A stretch of 33,400 nt of DNA from Bacteroidia bacterium (GTDB lineage: Bacteria; Bacteroidota; Bacteroidia; Chitinophagales; Saprospiraceae): the NCBI GenBank assembly GCA_030433135.1, contig JAUILF010000015.1, positions 1 to 33,400 of the forward strand. Reading direction: 5' to 3'. Of this stretch, positions 8,502-16,453 are shown piece after piece; position 1 is the stretch's first letter; each line of letters opens with the position of its first letter. The position numbers were made by a program, and so were the translations under genes. A model generated the notes under the pieces. That model searched no databases. It was not told the DNA's origin and saw only the letters and a list, made by a program, of their open reading frames with translations.

Positions 8502-8524
8502 TGTGATCATTAAGATTGATCACA
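8502..8524. promoter_or_regulatory. Inverted repeat, candidate operator in the divergent gap
   Basis: Eight-base arms TGTGATCA and TGATCACA are separated by 7 bases. The half-sites resemble CRP half-sites, but the TGTGA/TCACA spacing (13) does not fit CRP (6). It sits between the TetR gene and the sugar-acid operon, about 190 bases before the latter's start. The rest of the 8360-8716 gap holds no ORF I would defend. Confidence 0.4.
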
Positions 8525-8716
8525 GGTTTTAAGAATGTTGAGTAATCAAACCAAGAGCACCTGATTTTCGCTGATTTCTTTTTATCTCAGGTCTACCTCT
8601 CATTACTCACCATTTTTACCTTCTCTCTTAATTTAACACTTTTTATTGATGAAAACCAGTCTTGATGTAATTTTACATAGATTCGCGCCATAAGAGTTCT
8701 AAATCCAGGATGTTCA

Positions 8717-10357
8717 ATGTCAAAAGTACTGAGGATACATAACGACGATAATGTTTGGGTGGCACTGGAAGATTTACACCCGGATGAAGTGGTAAGGATT
8801 GCTGGTACAGAAGTGCCCATCATCAGCACGGTTCAGGCCAAGCATAAAGTAGCAGCTACTGATATTCCGAAAGGTGGTTTGATCACCATGTATGGAACTA
8901 CCGTTGGGAAAGCTCTTCAACCCATATTCAAAGGTACATCGATCACCACAGAAAACACCATACATGCTACAGCCGAAGTAACGCAGGCAGACACAACCTA
9001 TGAGTGGAATGGCCCTGATGTAAGCGCATGGCAAAATCGCACCTTCTCCGGTTACCATCGCAAAGATGGAAAAGTGGGAACCAGAAACCACTGGTTGTTT
9101 ATACCTCTGGTGTTTTGTGAAAACCGTAATATTCGGGTACTTCAGGACTCCCTACTGGAGCCTCTGGGTTATCACAACCGGAGGAGCCAGGTCATGGATG
9201 TTAAACCACTGATTCAGGCAATTCAGAAAGGGTCATCTTATGCTGATCTGAGCGTGGAGAAGAAAACATTTTCCGAGAGCTCTGACAGGGTATTCCCCAA
9301 TGTGGACGGCATCAAATTTCTGACTCATGAAGGTGGATGCGGAGAATCGAGACAGGATTCGGAAATGCTTTGCAAGTTACTGGCTACCTATATAAGTAAC
9401 TCCAATGTGGGTGGCGCTACTATTCTAAGTCTGGGATGTCAGAATGCCCAGATCAGGATTCTTCAGGACTTTCTGGAAGAACTCTCACCGGATCTGGGTA
9501 AGCCGGTGTACTTTTTCGAACAACAATCCAGCAAATCCGAAAAGGAATTTCTTTCTCAAATTTTGAAGAGCACTTTTGATGGATTGCAACAGATCAATAA
9601 AATAGAGAGAAAGCCTGCATCCATTTCGCATATCACCCTGGGATTGGAATGTGGAGGTTCAGACGGGTTTTCAGGTATATCGGCCAATCCGTCGCTTGGT
9701 CACTGTTCTGACCTATTGGTCGCTCTGGGAGGCACTACCATACTCAGCGAATTTCCGGAGTTACATGGCGCTGAGCAAGAACTGGTAAATCGATGCAAAT
9801 CAGAAGCCATGGCGGAAAAATTTGTCACCCTGATGGAGAAATACAATCAGAGGGCCAAGGCTGATGGCACAGGATTTGAGTCAAATCCGTCTCCCGGCAA
9901 CATCCGCGACGGCTTAATCACGGATGCAATTAAATCTTTGGGCGCGGCTAAAAAGGGAGGCACCTCTATGATTTCAGGTGTAATGGACTATGGGGAAATC
10001 GCTACTCAACCGGGGCTAAACCTACTTTGTACGCCCGGAAATGATGTGGAGTCCACGACCGGTCTGGCCGGATCAGGTGCCAACTTAATCGTCTTTACAA
10101 CCGGCCTGGGAACCCCGACCGGAAACGTCATATCCCCTACCCTGAAGATGTCTACCAATAACGCCCTGGCCCAACGGATGTCTGACATTATAGATATCAA
10201 TGCCGGAACAGTTGTTACTGGTGAGCATACTATTGAGCAAAAGGGAGAAGAACTTCTGGAACTTTTGATCAGGACCGCCAGTGGAGAATATTTTCCCGCC
10301 GCAGAACGACTCGGGCAAGATGACTTTATCCCCTGGAAAAGAGGAATTAGCCTTTAA
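8717..10357 (+). CDS. UxaA-family (altronate-type) sugar-acid dehydratase
   Basis: A 546-residue protein joining an N-terminal SAF domain (about 1-95; NDDNVWVALEDLHPDEVV, IPKGGLI, GTSITTENTIHA) to a UxaA catalytic domain. Conserved blocks are GCGESRQDS, LGCQNAQI, LECGGSDGFSGISANPSLG and GGTTILSEFPELHGAEQEL; the cysteines in these blocks are the likely metal ligands. The family dehydrates aldonic/uronic acids such as D-altronate to 2-keto-3-deoxy acids in the cytosol. It is longer than E. coli UxaA (about 495). Only 3 bases separate it from a fuconolactonase-like amidohydrolase, so the true substrate may be a deoxy- or other sugar acid freed from a lactone. It begins a four-gene operon. Family certain, substrate unknown. 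Confidence 0.9.
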   Translation: MSKVLRIHNDDNVWVALEDLHPDEVVRIAGTEVPIISTVQAKHKVAATDIPKGGLITMYGTTVGKALQPIFKGTSITTENTIHATAEVTQADTTYEWNGPDVSAWQNRTFSGYHRKDGKVGTRNHWLFIPLVFCENRNIRVLQDSLLEPLGYHNRRSQVMDVKPLIQAIQKGSSYADLSVEKKTFSESSDRVFPNVDGIKFLTHEGGCGESRQDSEMLCKLLATYISNSNVGGATILSLGCQNAQIRILQDFLEELSPDLGKPVYFFEQQSSKSEKEFLSQILKSTFDGLQQINKIERKPASISHITLGLECGGSDGFSGISANPSLGHCSDLLVALGGTTILSEFPELHGAEQELVNRCKSEAMAEKFVTLMEKYNQRAKADGTGFESNPSPGNIRDGLITDAIKSLGAAKKGGTSMISGVMDYGEIATQPGLNLLCTPGNDVESTTGLAGSGANLIVFTTGLGTPTGNVISPTLKMSTNNALAQRMSDIIDINAGTVVTGEHTIEQKGEELLELLIRTASGEYFPAAERLGQDDFIPWKRGISL

Positions 10358-10360
10358 GCC

Positions 10361-11200
10361 ATGGTAGTAGACGCACACCAGCACTTCTGGAAATTTGATC
10401 CGGTAAGGGACACCTGGATGGACCCATCCTCCATGCAGGCCATTCGAAGAGACTTTTTACCGGCAGATCTGGCTCCCATATTAGATAAATTGGGAATTGA
10501 TGGCACCATTGCGGTGCAAGCCGATCAAAGTCAGGCCGAGACTCAATTTCTGCTGGAGCAAGCTCAGTCAAGTAATATTGTTTTTGGTGTGGTAGGCTGG
10601 GTTGACCTGATGGCCAACGATCTTGAAAAACATTTAGAACATTATCAATCAGAATCAACCCTGGTCGGCTTTCGACATATCCTTCAGGCAGAACCAGCAG
10701 GTTATATGCTACAACCCGAATTTATCCGGGGTGTGCAGCTACTGGCGAAGTTTGATTTCACCTATGACATACTGGTCTATGCACATCAGCTGGATGATGT
10801 CTTAAAGTTTATTCCTCACCTGGAAGGTCAGAGGCTTATTATTGACCACCTGGCGAAACCGGATATCAAGCATGGTGAGATAAGCAAATGGAGACACCAG
10901 ATGAAGGAGGTATCCGGTCATAGCAACATCTATTGCAAAATTTCTGGCATGATCACCGAGGCAGACTGGAGCAAATGGAAACCGGAAGACCTCCATCCAT
11001 ACATGGACACCGTGTTTGAATATTTTGGAGTAGATCGCTGTGTATATGGTAGCGACTGGCCGGTTTGTACCCTGGCAGGCTCATATCAACAGGTCTTTGG
11101 AGTAATTGATAGCTATCTAAGCCAGTTTGATCAGACGGAGAGAGACAAAGTCCTGGGGAAAAACGCCCTTGATTTCTATAATATTGACATCCCCAAATGA
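10361..11200 (+). CDS. Amidohydrolase-family sugar lactonase (L-fuconolactonase-like)
   Basis: A 279-residue Amidohydro_2 TIM barrel. The metal/active-site signature opens the protein (VVDAHQHFW, His6 and His8). Further family blocks are LVGFRHILQAEP, LIIDHLAKPDI and the C-terminal VYGSDWPVC with Asp232. COG3618 members include L-fuconolactonase and 2-pyrone-dicarboxylate lactonase. The HQHFWKFDP start and the absence of pyrone-type context favour a sugar-lactone role. It would hydrolyse a lactone to the aldonic acid that the preceding UxaA-type dehydratase could then dehydrate. It starts 3 bases after that gene, and its stop overlaps the next start by ATGA, so co-translation is likely. Confidence 0.88.
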   Translation: MVVDAHQHFWKFDPVRDTWMDPSSMQAIRRDFLPADLAPILDKLGIDGTIAVQADQSQAETQFLLEQAQSSNIVFGVVGWVDLMANDLEKHLEHYQSESTLVGFRHILQAEPAGYMLQPEFIRGVQLLAKFDFTYDILVYAHQLDDVLKFIPHLEGQRLIIDHLAKPDIKHGEISKWRHQMKEVSGHSNIYCKISGMITEADWSKWKPEDLHPYMDTVFEYFGVDRCVYGSDWPVCTLAGSYQQVFGVIDSYLSQFDQTERDKVLGKNALDFYNIDIPK

Positions 11201-11925
11201 TCATTCATCTAATATCCAGTCCAAGGACGATCTCCACAGCCCTGATGTACTCCTTTGCTCAAAGAGCCGACACCGTGGTCTGGGACGAACCCTTCTACGG
11301 AATCTATCTGACCCATACCGGTTTTGATCACCCTGGCCGGGATGAGATCATCAAACACATGCCGGACAGTACCGACCATGTCCTCAATCGTATAGCAGAA
11401 TTGGGCAAAACCAGTCATGTATTTATCAAAAACATAGCATCGCATTTCAAAGTGCTAGATCCCGGCATATGTGTGAACCACCAGAATGTACTATTGATCC
11501 GGGACCCCAAGAGAATTGTTATCTCCTTTGATAAGGTGATCCATGCCCCTACGCAACAGGATATTGGAATACAACGCCAATTTGAGCTGTACGAACACTT
11601 AAGCCAATTGGGTAAGCCTCCCCTTGTAGTGGATTCGACTCAGATTGCACTTTATCCATCCCAACAATTGCAGTCACTTTGTGATAATCTGGGCCTTGAA
11701 TTCGATCAAAAGATGCTTTCGTGGCCTGCAGGTCCTAAAACGTATGATGGTATTTGGGCACCATACTGGTATAGTTCTGTGCAAAAATCCACTGGCTTTC
11801 ATGCATCATCGAACCATGATCCTGAGGTTCCACCACATCTTGATGATTTATATCAGGAAGCACTCACCTACTACCAGTTTTTATCCGAAAAAATAGAAAA
11901 TCGACAACATGCTTCAGACCTTTGA
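11197..11925 (+). CDS. P-loop sulfotransferase-like protein
   Basis: A 242-residue protein. The N-terminus IIHLISSPRTISTALMYSFAQR is laid out like the 5'-phosphosulfate-binding loop of sulfotransferases, and VLLIRDPKRIVISFDK resembles the 3'-phosphate-binding RNPxD-type segment. PLVVDSTQIALYPSQQLQSLCDNLGL is the usual late sulfotransferase helix. Whether it transfers sulfate is unknown; many members of this clade are uncharacterised. It overlaps the lactonase by 4 bases and the aminotransferase by 17 bases, so the pair is co-translated. From memory, plant 'branched-chain aminotransferase-like' proteins fuse a domain very like this one to a class-IV aminotransferase, suggesting a conserved functional pair. 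That recollection should be verified. Confidence 0.8.
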   Translation: MIIHLISSPRTISTALMYSFAQRADTVVWDEPFYGIYLTHTGFDHPGRDEIIKHMPDSTDHVLNRIAELGKTSHVFIKNIASHFKVLDPGICVNHQNVLLIRDPKRIVISFDKVIHAPTQQDIGIQRQFELYEHLSQLGKPPLVVDSTQIALYPSQQLQSLCDNLGLEFDQKMLSWPAGPKTYDGIWAPYWYSSVQKSTGFHASSNHDPEVPPHLDDLYQEALTYYQFLSEKIENRQHASDL

Positions 11926-12808
11926 CGAAAGGAACCAGGACCTACTTGTTTTTGTAAGAGACCAGCTGGTTCACAGGACGGAAGCCAAAGTATCCGTATT
12001 TGATTCTTCCGTACAGGGAGGGGATGCTGTTTGGGAAGGCATCAGGCTTTATAAGGAAGGCATATTCTTACTGGATCGTCACCTACTCAGGTTGTACGAA
12101 TCAGCTCATGCCATGCAGTTTGACCCTTTGCCAGACCTGAAGTTCATTAAGGACAAGTTGATAGAAACTCTCCGTGCCAACAACATGGACAAAGATGTCC
12201 ATATTCGACTTACTCTAACCAGAGGTGAAAAAATCACTTCGGGGATGGACCCAAGACTCAACCAATCCGGTGCCTGTCTTATAGTATTGGCGGAATGGAA
12301 GCCCCCGGTATACGACAATAAGGAGGGAGTAAGCATTATCACTTCTACTATCCGACGTAATTCCCCAAACCACCTGGATTCCAAAATCCATCACAATAAT
12401 CTGATCAATAACATCCTGGCTAAGATTCAGGCCAATGTGGCCGGGGCTGATGCTGCTCTCATGCTGGATGTTCACGGATTTGCATCGGAGTTAAACGGGA
12501 CTAACATTTTCGCTATACGGAATGAAAGTGTTCTCACTCCTCATGCCGATGCCTGTTTGCCCGGAATAACAAGAGGTTTGGTCATCGAACTTTGTGAGGA
12601 ACTGGGCATTCCGCTTGTGGAAAAAAATCTTTCTCTCACCGAATTGTACAATGCAGATGAAGTGTTTACGACCGGAAGTATGGGCGAACTAACCCCGGTC
12701 CGAAGCATCGATGGCAGAACCATCAAGTCTGTCAATGGCAACCTATTGAACCGGATCCGTAAGGCATTTGAAGCAACCAGAAGCAAATACTGTACCCCCA
12801 TAACTTGA
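11909..12808 (+). CDS. Class-IV PLP aminotransferase (branched-chain/D-amino-acid type)
   Basis: A 299-residue fold-type IV aminotransferase. Visible family features are the N-terminal GGDAVWEGIRLYKEGIFLLDRHLLRL and the PLP lysine Lys159 in DSKIHHNNLINN. Further on are the ELNGTNIFAIRN strand, the PGITRGLVIELCEELGI motif and FTTGSMGELTPVRSIDGRTI for cofactor phosphate binding. It is not a canonical IlvE: the lysine motif is SKIHHNN rather than the usual KxxNY-type sequence, and the gene neighbours are sugar-acid enzymes plus a sulfotransferase-like protein. The substrate therefore cannot be assigned. It is last in the four-gene operon (starts 17 bases inside the preceding gene), and 124 bases follow before the GH15-like gene. 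Confidence 0.9.
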   Translation: MLQTFDERNQDLLVFVRDQLVHRTEAKVSVFDSSVQGGDAVWEGIRLYKEGIFLLDRHLLRLYESAHAMQFDPLPDLKFIKDKLIETLRANNMDKDVHIRLTLTRGEKITSGMDPRLNQSGACLIVLAEWKPPVYDNKEGVSIITSTIRRNSPNHLDSKIHHNNLINNILAKIQANVAGADAALMLDVHGFASELNGTNIFAIRNESVLTPHADACLPGITRGLVIELCEELGIPLVEKNLSLTELYNADEVFTTGSMGELTPVRSIDGRTIKSVNGNLLNRIRKAFEATRSKYCTPIT

Positions 12809-12932
12809 TAACCAACCGGCAGTCTGTTGGGTGAAACAAAACAGATCTAAAGTTGACGAAAGTTTCAGGATCAAAACATTTATCAGTCTCAATATTTTGT
12901 ATACTTAGCACCCTAAAACCGTACACCAAAAG

Positions 12933-15900
12933 ATGTCCATCAAGGATAAACTGACATCATTAGATGATTACTATCGGCAGATCAAGACCGTAATTCTGGA
13001 TCGACAGCATCCGGTAACAGGTCTGCTCCCTGCCAGTACCGCCGTCACTATACATGGTGATTACCGGGATGCCTGGGTACGAGACAACGTCTATAGTATT
13101 ATTGCTGTGTGGGGGCTGGCACTTGCATACCGCAACAGTGGTAGCCGACCAGCTCGTGCTTACGAGCTCGAAAGCGCTACCATCAAGTTGATGCGAGGGT
13201 TATTGCGCTCCATGATGCGCCAGTCTCATAAAGTTGAGCAATTTAAATCCTCGCTGGCACTTCACGATGCTCTTCATGCCAAGTATGATACTCAGACCGG
13301 GAATACCGTGGTTGGTGATCACGAATGGGGCCACCTGCAGATTGATGCGACATCCATTTACCTGGTCATGCTGGGCCAGATGATCGGTTCCGGACTTCCC
13401 ATTATTTCCACCATGGACGAAGTCAATTTTATACAAAACCTGGTATACTACATTGAGCGAGCTTACAGGATCCCGGATTATGGCATCTGGGAAAGGGGTG
13501 AAAAAACCAACGTCGGATATGTGGAATTGAATGCCAGCTCGATGGGAATGGCTCGCTCAGCTCTACGGGCAATGTCAGGGTTCAATCTCTTTGGTAATAA
13601 AGGCGAAGAATCGACGGTAGTACATGTCATGCAGGACAATATTGCCTATGCCGAGATCACACTGGAGTCCATGCTCCCCAGGGAGTCCTCCACGAAAGAA
13701 GTGGACAGTGCCCTGTTGAGTATCATTGGTTTCCCGGCTTTTGCCGTGCATGATCCGGATCTGGTCTCTCTGGTAAAATCGGTTATTCGCAGAAAACTCG
13801 CCGGAAGATTTGGCTACAAAAGGTTTCTACTGGATGGCCATCAGACGGTTATGGAGGACCCGGACAGACATTATTACAATCCGGAAGAACTCAAACAGTT
13901 TGAAGATATTGAGTCTGAATGGCCTCTGTTTTATTGTTATGAATTTCTGAATGCCCTCTTCGAAAAAGATGAGAAAGAGGCGCTGAAGTTTCAGAAGAAG
14001 GTTCAGGAAGTCATGGTGGAAAAAGCCGGTATGTCGCTGATACCGGAGCTTTATTATGTGCCTGAAGTCAGCATAGAAAAAGAAAAAAGAAATCCTCATT
14101 CACAGGAACGGCTCCCCAATAGTAATATCCCCCTGGTTTGGGCTCAAAGTCTCTACCTGCTGGGATCACTGATGAAGGATGGCCATCTGACCATACACGA
14201 CATCGACCCGCTCAAATTGAGTAAGAAGATATCTCATCGCCACCCTACCATTCAAATCCTTTTGCTTACCAAAAGTCCTTTAATCAAAAGGCTGCTGGAG
14301 AAAGAAAATATTCCGGTTCAATCGCCGGAAGATCTCGGCGATACGATCGTTTGCTTTCCAGATACTATTTCACAGGTATATACTCATGTCGGTGCTAATA
14401 AAAAACTGGGTCTCACCGGAAGAAGCCCGAGGCGACTGAAGACGCTGGTTACAAGCAGACTTTTTAACATCAATGGTCAACAGGTCATTTGTATTTCTTT
14501 GTTCTTTCTCCCCAAAGAGTTCTATCTCGCCTTTGATGTAGATTTTTTGATTAACAGGTTTAAGGGTGAGTTGAGTTATATCCACCGGCATTGGAATCAA
14601 CCTGGCCAGCCACTGGTCACAGTGCTACTGACCGAATCTATGTGGCATTCCGGTAACCTTGGCCTCACGTTTTTGAAAGAACTTCAGACAGGCTCCGTGG
14701 TGGGATTGCCGGTCAAACTTGGATCTTTCGATGAATTAGCTCCTTACACCACGATGACTCCCGTCAACAACCCTGAAATCCATCTTGAACCCGAACCACT
14801 TGAACTACATACCGAGAAAACGTTCTTTCTCAAAATCCGGGGTGAACAGGTACCATTGAGCAATGAACAGGAGCTCGAAATCGAACTGGTAGCCAATCCG
14901 AAATTACTGGAGGAAATGCTGCTTACTTCGGTCAACATCTATGAGCAGATCGAAATCCTGGAACAAATTATTAAGACCTCCGGTCTCGATCATTCGATTT
15001 CTATCAATGGCGAAGAGACCCTTGTCAGTACATTGACCGAACAAATTTACTTTGAGGCCGGTCGTCTGCATCACTGGTCTGTTGTCAGACTCGCCTCAGC
15101 CCTTCTGGGCAAAGTGGATATTAATCTCCAACACTCGATTAATATTTTGCTCGCACGGCAAAAAATCATCCAGGTGGGTAAGGCTTTTAGTGATGATTCG
15201 CTCATCATCAGGCCCATACCTTTCAGTGACCTTATGTCCAAGATCAATACCTTCTGCAGGGATGACCTCAGGGATAGGGTATTTACGCAAGAAATATTGA
15301 TTTACGTGGGTCTGCTCAACAAGATCAACCCTGACATATTTAAGGATATGATCACGATCAGGGTGAGCTATATCACCTTGTTGCTTACTTCGGACGTAGC
15401 ACGAGAACTTGACATTCTGCAGGATGATGCCATTGACGCATTAATGGATATGGCGCCATCAAGTATTCAGGCCAGGCTGGAAAAAGTCCTGACACAGTAT
15501 CAATCTGCCAGAAATGTGGTACGGGACATGGAATCTCTCAAGGTCAAACAAATAGGAAGAGGGTTATCCTGGGTAAATGACCTCAATCAGCCCGTTGACA
15601 CACCTGAAGAAGGCTGGTTGAGCTGGAGAAAATCTACCGGTACGCTGAGCAGACTGGACCGCAATCTGATCAAAGGGATATGGCACCTCTTCGAACATTG
15701 TAAAGGTTTAATTATTGGTGGTAAATTAGAAAAGAGAAACCGGCTGGATAGCAACCTGATACTTTCAGATATGACACCCGGCGAAAAAGCGTTTGCCTTC
15801 AGGATCGAACACCTCTTAAACAAAATACCCGCTCCGGAGTACCGGCAACTTACCCTGGAGGCCATGACCGTAGCCGCCCGGTTTTCGGAGCAGAACCCCT

Positions 15901-16130
15901 CACTCTATGTTGACGATTACCTGGTTTTTGATGTGATCAATGGACATGCGGTACGGCTGGCTTTTCTGGATGCTCACCCTGAATGGGAAGACTCTTACCA
16001 GGATCGTAAGGCAGATGCATGGACTGAGTTTTACAGCCTACCACCACGACGAACCACGCATTTCATCATGGAATCGTTCAAGTATCTGCTCAATTATCAA
16101 CCTCAACAACTGGAGGAAAGTACTACCTAA
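12933..16130 (+). CDS. GH15 / phosphorylase-kinase-alpha-like protein
   Basis: A 1065-residue protein whose first ~400 residues form a GH15 (alpha/alpha)6 domain. Visible blocks are GDYRDAWVRDNVYSIIAVWGLALAYR (about 42-67), WGHLQIDATSIYLVMLGQMI (about 133-152), GIWERGEKTNVGYVELNASSMGMARSAL with Glu187 as candidate acid, then ESEWPLFYCYEFLNALFE and LIPELYYVPE. The arrangement is that of phosphorylase b kinase regulatory subunits rather than secreted glucoamylases: no signal peptide, intracellular. The remaining ~650 residues correspond to the long C-terminal helical part of PhK alpha/beta-type proteins. Bacterial members are uncharacterised; a role in glycogen or alpha-glucan metabolism is inference. 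No glycogen genes lie beside it. Confidence 0.85.
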   Translation: MSIKDKLTSLDDYYRQIKTVILDRQHPVTGLLPASTAVTIHGDYRDAWVRDNVYSIIAVWGLALAYRNSGSRPARAYELESATIKLMRGLLRSMMRQSHKVEQFKSSLALHDALHAKYDTQTGNTVVGDHEWGHLQIDATSIYLVMLGQMIGSGLPIISTMDEVNFIQNLVYYIERAYRIPDYGIWERGEKTNVGYVELNASSMGMARSALRAMSGFNLFGNKGEESTVVHVMQDNIAYAEITLESMLPRESSTKEVDSALLSIIGFPAFAVHDPDLVSLVKSVIRRKLAGRFGYKRFLLDGHQTVMEDPDRHYYNPEELKQFEDIESEWPLFYCYEFLNALFEKDEKEALKFQKKVQEVMVEKAGMSLIPELYYVPEVSIEKEKRNPHSQERLPNSNIPLVWAQSLYLLGSLMKDGHLTIHDIDPLKLSKKISHRHPTIQILLLTKSPLIKRLLEKENIPVQSPEDLGDTIVCFPDTISQVYTHVGANKKLGLTGRSPRRLKTLVTSRLFNINGQQVICISLFFLPKEFYLAFDVDFLINRFKGELSYIHRHWNQPGQPLVTVLLTESMWHSGNLGLTFLKELQTGSVVGLPVKLGSFDELAPYTTMTPVNNPEIHLEPEPLELHTEKTFFLKIRGEQVPLSNEQELEIELVANPKLLEEMLLTSVNIYEQIEILEQIIKTSGLDHSISINGEETLVSTLTEQIYFEAGRLHHWSVVRLASALLGKVDINLQHSINILLARQKIIQVGKAFSDDSLIIRPIPFSDLMSKINTFCRDDLRDRVFTQEILIYVGLLNKINPDIFKDMITIRVSYITLLLTSDVARELDILQDDAIDALMDMAPSSIQARLEKVLTQYQSARNVVRDMESLKVKQIGRGLSWVNDLNQPVDTPEEGWLSWRKSTGTLSRLDRNLIKGIWHLFEHCKGLIIGGKLEKRNRLDSNLILSDMTPGEKAFAFRIEHLLNKIPAPEYRQLTLEAMTVAARFSEQNPSLYVDDYLVFDVINGHAVRLAFLDAHPEWEDSYQDRKADAWTEFYSLPPRRTTHFIMESFKYLLNYQPQQLEESTT

Positions 16131-16243
16131 AACTGACTGAAACAGCGGGACTCATTTCGCTAAAATCAGTCTGCAAGTCGAAGGTTGGGCCAATTTGGTC
16201 ATAAAATATGTGTGTCACAAGCCAGGATTTCCTATTATAGAAA

Positions 16244-16436
16244 GATTCAACCCGGACTATGCATTAGGTCTTTCTATTACGAGCCAAATATGCTGCAAAT
16301 ACGGGCACATAAGCACTTTTTGATTCTCACCATAATGATTAACTATGTTTGCGAGTCAAAAAGCACTTGGAGCACCCGTCTTTATTGCCTATTTGACTCT
16401 CATGACGAAACCCCAATGAATAATCCGGGTTCAATC
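16244..16436. repeat. MITE-like palindromic intergenic element, copy A
   Basis: The ends are inverted repeats: the outer 22 bases match the reverse complement of the right end at 19 positions by hand count (GATTcAACCCGGAcTATgCA...). Pairing continues, at roughly two thirds identity, for about 86 bases on each side up to CTTTTTGA / TCAAAAAG, leaving a short centre. A second copy sits at about 26445-26822; the 39 bases at 16292-16330 match 26519-26557 at 37 positions. No ORF lies inside. It fills most of the 311-base gap 16131-16441; the rest of that gap shows nothing recognisable. Confidence 0.8.
16319..16351 (+). promoter_or_regulatory. Strong Bacteroidota-type promoter inside repeat copy A
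   Basis: TTTG (16319-16322), 21 bases, then TATGTTTG (16344-16351) is an exact fit to the TTTG-N19-21-TAnnTTTG consensus. The -33 part is the conserved CTTTTTGA arm of the element and the -7 part lies in its centre. It points at the permease gene, whose ATG is 102 bases downstream. Confidence 0.6.
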
Positions 16437-16453
16437 AAACCTTGTTGGGTACT

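Noticed and set aside
8502-8524. CRP/FNR-type binding site
   Set aside because: TGTGA and TCACA are 13 bases apart; CRP needs 6. Kept only as an unassigned inverted repeat.
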